Shown here piece by piece: positions 50,915 to 58,658 of a stretch of 64,000 nucleotides of DNA. The translations under genes were made by a program, and so were the position numbers. The notes under the pieces are model-generated. The model saw nothing but the letters and a program-made list of their open reading frames with translations, did not search any database and was not told where the DNA came from. Source of the stretch: Bacilli bacterium (GTDB lineage: Bacteria > Bacillota_I > Bacilli_A > RFN20 > CAG-449); contig CAAEFC010000043.1 of NCBI GenBank assembly GCA_900755065.1, positions 1-64,000 of the forward strand, given 5' to 3'. Numbering within the stretch: position 1 is the first letter of the stretch; every line of letters starts with the position of its first letter.

Positions 50915-51502
50915 TTATTTTTCTCCTTTCAGATATTTGGAAAGCAAATTCAGATTCATCGAATGGTAAAGCGGTGCCAGTTGAAGGAGGTCTCGCCGAT
51001 TGAGTTTGTCAAAGTCCTCTTCATGGATGCGCAAATCTTCAAATAGCATCCGTTTTAATTCTTTGATCGTCCTTACGGGCGGCATGATGTACAACTTGTC
51101 GCAAAGCGCCTTTTCGGCTGTCGCCATCTGAAAAGAATAGCCGTCTTCCCGAAAGGCTGTTACGCCTAAATGATAGACGCTCTCCGGCACATCCCGGTAA
51201 ATATACGTCCCGTAGCGATTCGTGTAGGTTTTTATCTTCCTCTTGTGGATCGTCGCGCAGGTAAAAACGTTATACACCCTTTCCGGAATCAGTTTCCGCA
51301 AAGACAAAACATAGTCGAACGAAAGGTAAGACGGACCGTAAATAAACTGGGCGAGTTTCGCACCGTGTGCATTCGGATCGGTTTCGTAAATTCCTCTTAC
51401 CAGAGGAAACAACTTACCGCTTCGGATATCCCGGGCAATCTTCCCTTTCGGGTCAGCCAGATAGCCATACTGTTCTTTGAGTTGCTGAGAAGTGATAATC
51501 AT
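50915..51502 (-). CDS. AbiEi-type antitoxin
   Basis: A 195-residue antitoxin and autorepressor of the type IV AbiE pair. The N-terminal winged helix fills 1-60 (LFPLVRGIYETDPNAHG), followed by an AbiEi domain with SYLSFDYVLSLRKLIPERVY and MATAEKALCDKLYIMPPVRT. GAAGGAGAG precedes the ATG. A promoter is at 51527-51554. It is directly upstream of the toxin, as expected. Confidence 0.88.
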   Translation of the reverse strand: MIITSQQLKEQYGYLADPKGKIARDIRSGKLFPLVRGIYETDPNAHGAKLAQFIYGPSYLSFDYVLSLRKLIPERVYNVFTCATIHKRKIKTYTNRYGTYIYRDVPESVYHLGVTAFREDGYSFQMATAEKALCDKLYIMPPVRTIKELKRMLFEDLRIHEEDFDKLNRRDLLQLAPLYHSMNLNLLSKYLKGEK

Positions 51503-51526
51503 GCGGCTCTCCTTCCGGACAAATAT

Positions 51527-51554
51527 ATTGTATCCTATTTTTTGAAAAAAACAA
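51527..51554 (-). promoter_or_regulatory. Promoter for the AbiE pair
   Basis: TTGTTT (51549-51554), 16 bases, TACAAT (51527-51532) on the minus strand. Confidence 0.55.
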
Positions 51555-51729
51555 ATCTAAACTGTCTGTTTTCTCCAAATAGTTGTATTTTTTGCAACTT
51601 TCCGGAGCAAACAAACATTTTTATTTCCCGTTCCCGTACGTCATCGGCAGAAGAAAATCGTTTTCTTTTCCGGATTTGATGAATTCGCCCGAAGAGAAAG
51701 CGTATAATAGGGGCAAAGGCGGTTGAAAA

Positions 51730-52590
51730 ATGACAGAATCTACTTTGTGCATCGATCTCGGGGCGACGAACTTACGCGTAGGCGTCATCGGTCCGGATTT
51801 AAAAATCCGCTCGGTTTCCCGCGAAAAAAGCCTGCATAACGATAAAAAGGCGCTGAGAGATCAGATCGTCCGCATGGTTCGGAATGAAATCGGAAAAAGC
51901 GGTCCGATCGGAAAAATCGGCGTTTCCGCCTGCGGCATCGTCGAAGAAGGCACGATCGTCCGGGCCGCCAATCTGGGCATCTCTGATTTTCCTTTGAAAA
52001 CGATTCTTTCCGAGACCTTTCGCCTGCCGGTCTTTCTGATGAACGATGCCGCCGCGACCGCGCTTTCGGAGGCCCTTTTCGGCGCTGGAAAAGACCTGAA
52101 CGTGCTTTATTTCGCCACGATTTCCTCCGGTATCGGCGGCGCGTTGGTCGTCGGAAAAAATGCCGTCGATCTTCCCTTTGAATTGGGACAGCATCTCTTC
52201 TTTCATCACGGCGCGCTTTACCGTTACGAAGAATTGCTTTCCGGAAACGGACTCATTCGCCTCGCCGCGATGCACGGACTCGAAGCGGAAAACGCGGCTT
52301 CTTTCTTCGCCCTCGTCGAAAAAAAAGAAGCGAAGGCGATCGATGTTCTCGACGTCTACACTTCTCTTCTCGCCGAAATGTTCTACAACATTCAGGCCGA
52401 CTATGCGACCGACGGCGTGATTCTTTCCGGCGGAGTCCTGAAATCCGCGCCTTTGTTCATCGATGAACTGAAACGAAAAACCGACGCCTTGACCGAAAAA
52501 TACGCGTTGAAGAATGTTCTTTTCCGATTCGCGCAATTCGATCAGGACGCCGGACTTTTCGGAGGATATGCTTCCGCGAACCGGCTATGA
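51730..52590 (+). CDS. ROK-family sugar kinase (probable GlcNAc kinase)
   Basis: A 286-residue kinase. The phosphate loop is CIDLGATNLRVGVIG (7-21), the catalytic Asp is in NDAAATALSEALFG (about 98) and the second phosphate motif is TISSGIGGALVVG. The usual ROK zinc motif CxCGxxGCxE is replaced by HHGALYRYEELLSG, keeping the terminal Glu but no Cys. It converges on the GH84 gene, overlapping by 6 bases at the stops. The context suggests it phosphorylates GlcNAc released by the GH84 and GH94 enzymes; the sugar is inferred. Confidence 0.85.
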   Translation: MTESTLCIDLGATNLRVGVIGPDLKIRSVSREKSLHNDKKALRDQIVRMVRNEIGKSGPIGKIGVSACGIVEEGTIVRAANLGISDFPLKTILSETFRLPVFLMNDAAATALSEALFGAGKDLNVLYFATISSGIGGALVVGKNAVDLPFELGQHLFFHHGALYRYEELLSGNGLIRLAAMHGLEAENAASFFALVEKKEAKAIDVLDVYTSLLAEMFYNIQADYATDGVILSGGVLKSAPLFIDELKRKTDALTEKYALKNVLFRFAQFDQDAGLFGGYASANRL

Positions 52591-55368
52591 AGCGGAAAAC
52601 TCCCGGACGACGATTCCGTAAGGATCCGTCGCCGTCGCCAGAACGCGGACATAACGCGCGCGGACAGACGATTCCGGATTCAGAATGAGTTCCGCCTCCG
52701 TGAATGCGCCTAACGAAACGAAATCGACGCCGTTTTCGGATATCTGCACTTCGTAAGCGTGGAAATAATCCGATGGCGAATCGCTTTTTCCCATATAAAG
52801 GCTGATCGTCTGAATTTCTTTGACTTCCAGAAGGTCAAGAAGCAGATACGCTCCGTCGTTCCGGTTGATGCCGAACCAGGTGTAGGTATTCAGATCGCCG
52901 TCGATCATGTTGTTCGCGTTGGTGATCACGCTCGGTTCGAGATCGATGTTTCCGTACGATATCTTTTTCGTCAGTTCGCCCAGGCGATTCACGGAAATAT
53001 CCCGGATCGCGACCCAGGTTGCTCCTTTTTCCGTGCTTCGGATCCGGACGAAACGCCCCGAAACCGGGTTTTCCCGTAAATCCAGAATTGTTTCAAGTCC
53101 GTTGACCGTTCCGACTTCGATATAGTTCTTTCCGTCGGAAGAGACTTCGATCACGCCGGACATCTTGTCGCTGTTCGACCCGTTCCCCTGCAAGATGCGG
53201 ATATCCCGAATTTCCGTGATTTCGCCTAAATCCACGCGCACGAATGCGTCCTTTTCCGGATAACCGTCCAGCCAGACGTACGTGTCCGGATCGCCGTCGA
53301 CGACATGATCGAGACTTCCCTCGTAAACGCCCGAAAATCCTTTATACGTGACGCCGAGATACTTTCCTGAGGCCAGATAAGCCTCGTCTTTCGCCATCGC
53401 GCGAATCAGATTCAGGAACGGTTTCAGAACGGATACGCCCCCGTCGACCGAAACCAGATCGATATTGTACAGAATCTTATCCAATACTGGCGCTTTCTGC
53501 TCTTTCATTTCTTCCGCATATTTTTCGGCCGTTTCGAATTTCATCATCGCGTCCGCGTCCGAAGGGTTTTCGAGGACTTTCAGATAAAGCACGGAAGCCT
53601 GCGCCATGCGTTTCAGATACTCGATCCAAGGACGGATCGAATCGCGAAGCGCCCGGTTCCCCGCATGATTCAGATAGGCGTCCGCGTCCGAGACGATCTG
53701 CTCGTAAAGCGGAATCAGGGAAGCGATCGGGGTAAGGTCTCCTTTCTCGTACTTTTTCTCAAAATCCTCGACATATGGTTTGAATTCTTCCGATTCGGCA
53801 AAGTACTTTCCTTCGTACAGGGTCGCGTTGGTCAGATGCTGACACAGCCGGTAGAACGCCTCGGTTTCGTTCGGTTCGACCGTTTGAAAACTGTATGCGT
53901 AACTGGCATCGCAATCGAAGCCGTTGATATTCCAGCAATAGTCCGAAACGGCGAAAATCGACAACTTGGATTCTTCCGCCTGTTGCATCGGATTCGTGAC
54001 GATTCCGGTAAAAGCAACCTCCTGACCGTAAGAGATTCTTTGATTCAGAACCTCGCCTTTTCCCATCAGAAGATGCTCGACGGAATAGTCGTTGACCGGC
54101 CAGTTCAGCCACATAAACGCCTTTTTCCCCGTCAGCGCGGTGAATTCTTCCCATCTGCCCGTCTGCACGCTGCTGGAAATCGAATCGCCCGTCCACATGA
54201 TTTCGACGTCCCCGTCCAGACCGTCGCACAGTTCTTCGTAATACGGTTCCAGATAGAGATTGAGACGCGTTTCCGACTGATAGCAGTATGCGCTTGGAAC
54301 GAAGATCAGCGGATAACAATCCCCCTTGCTTCGGCACCACGAAGACATTTCGTTGAGCAGATTTTTCTGCAACGTCGCGTTGACTCTCTTGGTATCGTCC
54401 ACGGAAACGTCGTCCGCGGAGATGACAAACTGCCTCACGCCGTTTTCGTAAAGTTGTTCAAATTTGTTTTTGACTGCGAGAACCCCCTCCGCGTAACCGT
54501 TTTCGGTGATCGGGGAACTCAAAAACGGGTGAATCGCCCAGGTGAACCGGGTTTTCGTTCGTCTGCCCGCTTCGATTTCTTCTTTCAGGTCGAGCAGATC
54601 CGACTCGTTGTACAGGCTTCGCCAGTCGGTGCTGTGATAACTGTCGTCTTTCGGCGCGTAGATGTAGATGTTCGATTTGACTTGACTTCCGTATTCCATC
54701 AGTTCGATTCTTTCGTCCTTCGTCCACGGAATGCCGTAGTAACCCTCGATGAATCCCCGATAGGTGCAGTCCGAATAATCTTCGATCTCCATGCAACGGA
54801 CGGCGTCGTTCGTCTGCTCGAAAATGCTTTTCAGCGTCGTCAGTCCGTAAAAACAAGCGTCCGTGTCTTTGCCCAGAATCACGATGTTTTTCTCGTCGAT
54901 CGAAAGCGAATAAGCGTCGGTTTTCATAAACAGGGCGCTTTGATCTTCCGTGACGTAACGATCGACGGCTTCGCCCGACTGATCGATTCCCAGAAGAATC
55001 CGGTAATCTTCGCCCGTGCTTCCGTTTGGAAGAACCGCCACGTCTTTCAACGCCATCACTTCGTACAGATAGGCTTCCGTCGCTTCGTCGATTCCCGATT
55101 CGATCGTCGCCTCGACGGCGCGGGGAATGCGATAGACGCTCTTTCCGTAACGGACTTCGTGCGGAGTCGGATAGATCGTATACGGGCTGTGCGGATCCGT
55201 GTCGGTATCGGTTTTCGCAGGCAAACTGATCTCGACTTTTCCGTAATCTTCGCCGCTTGACTGTTCCGAAGAAGAAGCAGATGACGCAGAATTTTCATTC
55301 GCTTTCTTCGTGCAGGAAATCAGACTTCCCGCCAGAAGCAAGGCGCAGAACAAACGCATTTTTTTCAT
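52585..55368 (-). CDS. GH84 beta-N-acetylglucosaminidase lipoprotein with two discoidin domains
   Basis: A 927-residue exported enzyme. The lipobox is SLISC (Cys about 19), followed by a Ser-rich linker. A GH84 N-terminal domain lies at about 45-165, with TIYPTPHEV. The catalytic barrel begins YRGFIEGYYGIPW and carries the Asp pair in QFVISADDVSVDD. An all-helical region follows, then two F5/8-type C (CBM32) domains: VVDGDPDTYVWLDGYPEKDA and MIDGDLNTYTWFGINRNDGA. It releases GlcNAc from chitooligosaccharides or mucin-type glycans. The start at 55368 overlaps the LRR-protein stop as ATGA and follows AAAGGAGG. Confidence 0.93.
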   Translation of the reverse strand: MKKMRLFCALLLAGSLISCTKKANENSASSASSSEQSSGEDYGKVEISLPAKTDTDTDPHSPYTIYPTPHEVRYGKSVYRIPRAVEATIESGIDEATEAYLYEVMALKDVAVLPNGSTGEDYRILLGIDQSGEAVDRYVTEDQSALFMKTDAYSLSIDEKNIVILGKDTDACFYGLTTLKSIFEQTNDAVRCMEIEDYSDCTYRGFIEGYYGIPWTKDERIELMEYGSQVKSNIYIYAPKDDSYHSTDWRSLYNESDLLDLKEEIEAGRRTKTRFTWAIHPFLSSPITENGYAEGVLAVKNKFEQLYENGVRQFVISADDVSVDDTKRVNATLQKNLLNEMSSWCRSKGDCYPLIFVPSAYCYQSETRLNLYLEPYYEELCDGLDGDVEIMWTGDSISSSVQTGRWEEFTALTGKKAFMWLNWPVNDYSVEHLLMGKGEVLNQRISYGQEVAFTGIVTNPMQQAEESKLSIFAVSDYCWNINGFDCDASYAYSFQTVEPNETEAFYRLCQHLTNATLYEGKYFAESEEFKPYVEDFEKKYEKGDLTPIASLIPLYEQIVSDADAYLNHAGNRALRDSIRPWIEYLKRMAQASVLYLKVLENPSDADAMMKFETAEKYAEEMKEQKAPVLDKILYNIDLVSVDGGVSVLKPFLNLIRAMAKDEAYLASGKYLGVTYKGFSGVYEGSLDHVVDGDPDTYVWLDGYPEKDAFVRVDLGEITEIRDIRILQGNGSNSDKMSGVIEVSSDGKNYIEVGTVNGLETILDLRENPVSGRFVRIRSTEKGATWVAIRDISVNRLGELTKKISYGNIDLEPSVITNANNMIDGDLNTYTWFGINRNDGAYLLLDLLEVKEIQTISLYMGKSDSPSDYFHAYEVQISENGVDFVSLGAFTEAELILNPESSVRARYVRVLATATDPYGIVVREFSAS

Positions 55369-56786
55369 AAAGAGGTTCCCTCCTTTCGGCAATCCACCGT
55401 CGCAAGCGCTTCGTTGCCGTAGCCGATTTCGACGTTCAGCCATGACGAAATCGTCCCGTAATAGACGACTTCCGCGTCAAGGTGTGCGAACGCGTTGTCT
55501 CCGATCGAAGCGAGATTTCCCGAATAAAGGACGATCTTCGCGATATTGGGAAAATCTTCAAAGGAGGAAGAAGAGAAGAACAGCCTCTCCGGAACGGAAG
55601 AGACGTTTTTTCCGATCGTTACTTCGGTTCCTTCCGTCTCTTTTCCCAATCCGGAAAAGACCTGATTATTCGGAGAAAGGTCATTCAGACCGGAAGAAAG
55701 GAAGTTCACCGTCTCCACCTTGCTTAATCCGTAAAACGCCTGATCACCCAGTTCTTTCAATCCGGCCGGCACGTTCAGCGAAGTCAGGGAGCCGCAGTTT
55801 TTAAACGCCCGGTCGGCGAGAATCATCGCATGATCGAATGCGATCGTTTGAAGCGAAACGCAATCCTCGAATGCCGATTCGCCGATGATTTCCGTTGCGT
55901 TCAGATCCGCCGATTGGAGTCCTCCGCAATAACGGAAGGCGTCCTTGCCGATTTCCTTGATCGAAGCCGGCAGAACGATTTCATTCAAACGGGAACAGAA
56001 ACGGAACGCCCCTTCTTCGATTTTTTCCAGATTTTCAGAAAATCGTACCGATTCCAGCAAGCGCGAATCGTCAAAGGAATGCGCGCCGATTTCGTTCAGG
56101 CTGTCCGAAAGAACCAATGCGGTCAGATCGTTGCCGTAAAAAGCGTATTTTCCGATTTTTTTCAGCGAATCGGGAAACTGAACGGAAGAAAAACCGTCCA
56201 GATGATAAAAAGCGTAATCCCCGATTTCTTCCAAAGTCGCGCCTTCTTCAAAGGTCACGCTCGTAACGTTCGGCGTCAGACTCGGAACCGTACTGAGGGG
56301 GAAGAACATCCGCGACGGAATCCGCTTGCAGTCTTTGCCGATCGTAAGGGCGATTTTCTGCTGGGAACTCGGGTAAAAGACCCAGTTCCGCGCATTGAAA
56401 TCCCGGCAGTTTTCCGCATTGAAATAGACCTTTTCCAACGAAGTCTGGGAAAATGCGCCCGAGCCGATGACCTCGATCGTCTTCGGAATCGAAACCGATC
56501 GGATCCACGTTCTTTCGGCGAAACCTTCGGAAAGGATTTCTTTCACCGGAAGAGAATTGTACGTTTCGGGAATGACGACGTTCCCGTCCGAAAGTTGATT
56601 CAGACGATTCGATACGATGTAATACGTCCCGTCTTCGCTGAGATCGAAGGTCAATCCCGGCGTATAGGCGCTGCCGTCGTTGGTTTTCAGGACGTCCGTC
56701 CTTCTGAGTCCGGGAACGCTTTCCTTGATTCCCAGAGAAAGCATCGTCGCGAAAGCCAAAGCGATGCAACCGATTCCGATTTTCAT
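55365..56786 (-). CDS. BspA-type LRR_5 surface protein
   Basis: A 473-residue exported protein: an N-terminal signal or anchor (IGIGCIALAFATMLSLGI), then BspA-like leucine-rich repeats of about 23 residues such as LEEIGDYAFYHLDGFSSVQF and LKKIGKYAFYGNDLTALVLS. There is no catalytic motif; such domains mediate adhesion or protein binding. The start at 56786 follows AAAGGAGAGGGG and overlaps the nagA stop as ATGA. It is embedded inside the nag operon, which suggests a partner role in substrate capture. Confidence 0.9.
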   Translation of the reverse strand: MKIGIGCIALAFATMLSLGIKESVPGLRRTDVLKTNDGSAYTPGLTFDLSEDGTYYIVSNRLNQLSDGNVVIPETYNSLPVKEILSEGFAERTWIRSVSIPKTIEVIGSGAFSQTSLEKVYFNAENCRDFNARNWVFYPSSQQKIALTIGKDCKRIPSRMFFPLSTVPSLTPNVTSVTFEEGATLEEIGDYAFYHLDGFSSVQFPDSLKKIGKYAFYGNDLTALVLSDSLNEIGAHSFDDSRLLESVRFSENLEKIEEGAFRFCSRLNEIVLPASIKEIGKDAFRYCGGLQSADLNATEIIGESAFEDCVSLQTIAFDHAMILADRAFKNCGSLTSLNVPAGLKELGDQAFYGLSKVETVNFLSSGLNDLSPNNQVFSGLGKETEGTEVTIGKNVSSVPERLFFSSSSFEDFPNIAKIVLYSGNLASIGDNAFAHLDAEVVYYGTISSWLNVEIGYGNEALATVDCRKEGTSL

Positions 56787-57925
56787 TTTCCCCTCTCCTT
56801 TCGGTACGCCTCTTTTCCGCCTATATAGGTCGCGTATACGTTGAAATCCTCGTCGATGATCACGAAGTCGGCGTCTTTCCCCAACGCGATCGAACCTTTC
56901 CGGTCCTGAATACCCAGATTTCTCGCCGGATTGAGACTCGCCATATCGACGATGTCGGTCAGAGGCATACCGGAAATCTCGCGGATATTCTTCAAGGCCT
57001 GATTCAGGCGGAGAATCGATCCCGCCAGCGTGCCGTCTTTTAAACGCGCGGAGCAGGAATCGACGTAGACTTCCTGTCCGCCTAAGGCGTAAGTCCCTTC
57101 GCTCAGGTATTTCGCCTCCATCGAATCGGTGATGAGAATCACCTTTTCTTTCGGCTTGCATTTCAAAAGAAGGGCGATCGCTTCGTCGGATACGTGAATC
57201 CGATCCGCGATGATCTCGCTGTACAAGGCGTCGTTCAACAGCGCCGTTCCGACCGTACCGATGTCGCGGTGATGAAGGCCTTTCATCGCGTTATAGGTGT
57301 GCGTCGTCCCGTTCAGACCGCGTTCGATCGCCTGTTCCATTTCCTGCGCCGACGCGGCCGTATGCCCGGCGTTTTTGACGATTCCGTGCTTCTTCATCGT
57401 TTCGTAAAAGGATTCGTCCGCTTCTTCCGGCGCGAAAGTGACCAGGCGGATTTTTCCCGAAGAAAGACGGATCCATTTTTCCAACAAGGAACCCTCCGGT
57501 TTCAGAATATCCGCCGGATTCTGCGCGCCGCAGAAAGCCTTTGAAATGAACGGTCCTTCCAGATGAATGCCCAGCAAACGCGCTTCCTCTTCCGAAGAAG
57601 AATAGGAACCGAGCCTTTTCAGCGCGTTTTCGATTTTCTCCTTTTTCATCGTCATCGTCGTCGCCAGATACGCCACGACGCCGTCTTGCAGAAAGTTTTT
57701 CCCGATCGTCCGGATTCCGTCTTCTCCGGCATCCATGAAATCGAAGCCCGCGCCGCCGTGCGTATGCTCGTCGATGAAGCCCGGAACGATCAGATATTTA
57801 TCTTCGAGGTGAGAAAAATCCGCTTCGGAGCGAAAAGAAACGAAACGGCCGTTTTCAAAGGCAACGGAAGTCCGGACGATACCCCGTCCCTCCAAATAAA
57901 TCCGGCTGTCTTTAAATCCGCGCAT
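56783..57925 (-). CDS. nagA: N-acetylglucosamine-6-phosphate deacetylase
   Basis: A 380-residue amidohydrolase that deacetylates GlcNAc-6-phosphate to glucosamine-6-phosphate. Metal and active-site residues are visible: HTH in GFIDEHTHGG, Glu in GIHLEGPFIS, His in NAGHTAA, His in GTTHTYNAM and the catalytic Asp in LITDSMEA. The length is normal. It overlaps nagB by 14 bases upstream and the LRR gene by 4 bases downstream. Confidence 0.95.
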   Translation of the reverse strand: MRGFKDSRIYLEGRGIVRTSVAFENGRFVSFRSEADFSHLEDKYLIVPGFIDEHTHGGAGFDFMDAGEDGIRTIGKNFLQDGVVAYLATTMTMKKEKIENALKRLGSYSSSEEEARLLGIHLEGPFISKAFCGAQNPADILKPEGSLLEKWIRLSSGKIRLVTFAPEEADESFYETMKKHGIVKNAGHTAASAQEMEQAIERGLNGTTHTYNAMKGLHHRDIGTVGTALLNDALYSEIIADRIHVSDEAIALLLKCKPKEKVILITDSMEAKYLSEGTYALGGQEVYVDSCSARLKDGTLAGSILRLNQALKNIREISGMPLTDIVDMASLNPARNLGIQDRKGSIALGKDADFVIIDEDFNVYATYIGGKEAYRKERGK

Positions 57926-58658
57926 ATGCTTTCACCTTGGAGAGAATGCCGCTCGCGGCTTCCGGGTCGCAATAGATCGTTACGTCCGGGTGATTTTTCA
58001 GAACCGAAGCCGGCAGATCGACGGACGGATCGTCCTCGTAAAGTCGCCGGATTGCTTCCTTTTTGTTTTTTCCTAACGCGATCAGCACGATCTTTCTGGC
58101 TTTCAGAATCGAAGAAAGCCCCATCGATACGGCGGAAACCGGCACTTCGTCGCGCGAAGAAAAGAACCGCGCATTGTCGGAAATCGTCGATTCTTTCAGG
58201 TAGACGATGTGCGTCCGACTGTCAAACGGCGTTCCCGGTTCGTTGAATGCGATGTGGCCGTTCGACCCGATTCCTAAAATCTGGTAATCGATTCTTCCCG
58301 CCTGTTCGATGCGTTCGTCGTAATGCTCGTACGCGTCTTCATCTTCCCGAATGCTCGGAAGATGCGTGTTTTTCGGATCGATGTCGATGTGATCGAAAAG
58401 GTTCCGGTTCATGAACGAACGGTACGACTGCGGGTGATCCGGCGCCAGCCCGATGTATTCGTCGAGGTTGAACGTCGTCACTTTCGAAAAAGATACCCGG
58501 TTTTCTTCGTAGGCTTCGGTGAGATGACGATAGACGCACGTCGGAGAAGAACCGGTGGCTAAGCCCAGAACGGCATTTTCTTTCCGATGAATCAGGTCGA
58601 CGATTTCTTCGCTGATTTTCTTTCCGATTTCTTCTTCGTTCAAAATTTCAAACTTCAT
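57912..58658 (-). CDS. nagB: Glucosamine-6-phosphate deaminase
   Basis: A 248-residue isomerase-deaminase making fructose-6-phosphate and ammonia. LATGSSPTCVYRHL near 33 binds phosphate; the active-site part reads TFNLDEYIGL, LGIGSNGHIAFNEPG and the loop SRTHIVYL. It lacks the longer C-terminus of the allosteric E. coli enzyme. The ATG overlaps the GH94 stop as ATGA. Confidence 0.95.
   Translation of the reverse strand: MKFEILNEEEIGKKISEEIVDLIHRKENAVLGLATGSSPTCVYRHLTEAYEENRVSFSKVTTFNLDEYIGLAPDHPQSYRSFMNRNLFDHIDIDPKNTHLPSIREDEDAYEHYDERIEQAGRIDYQILGIGSNGHIAFNEPGTPFDSRTHIVYLKESTISDNARFFSSRDEVPVSAVSMGLSSILKARKIVLIALGKNKKEAIRRLYEDDPSVDLPASVLKNHPDVTIYCDPEAASGILSKVKAYARI

Noticed and set aside
53665..55260. 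A 531-codon plus-strand frame antisense to the GH84 gene
   Set aside because: It is a shadow of the GH84 coding strand; there is no ribosome-binding site and the peptide is Arg/Phe-biased with no motif.
56787..57161. Upstream extension of the LRR frame to 57161
   Set aside because: The extra 125 codons lie inside nagA, are Arg-rich nonsense, and a signal-peptide start with a strong ribosome-binding site exists at 56786.
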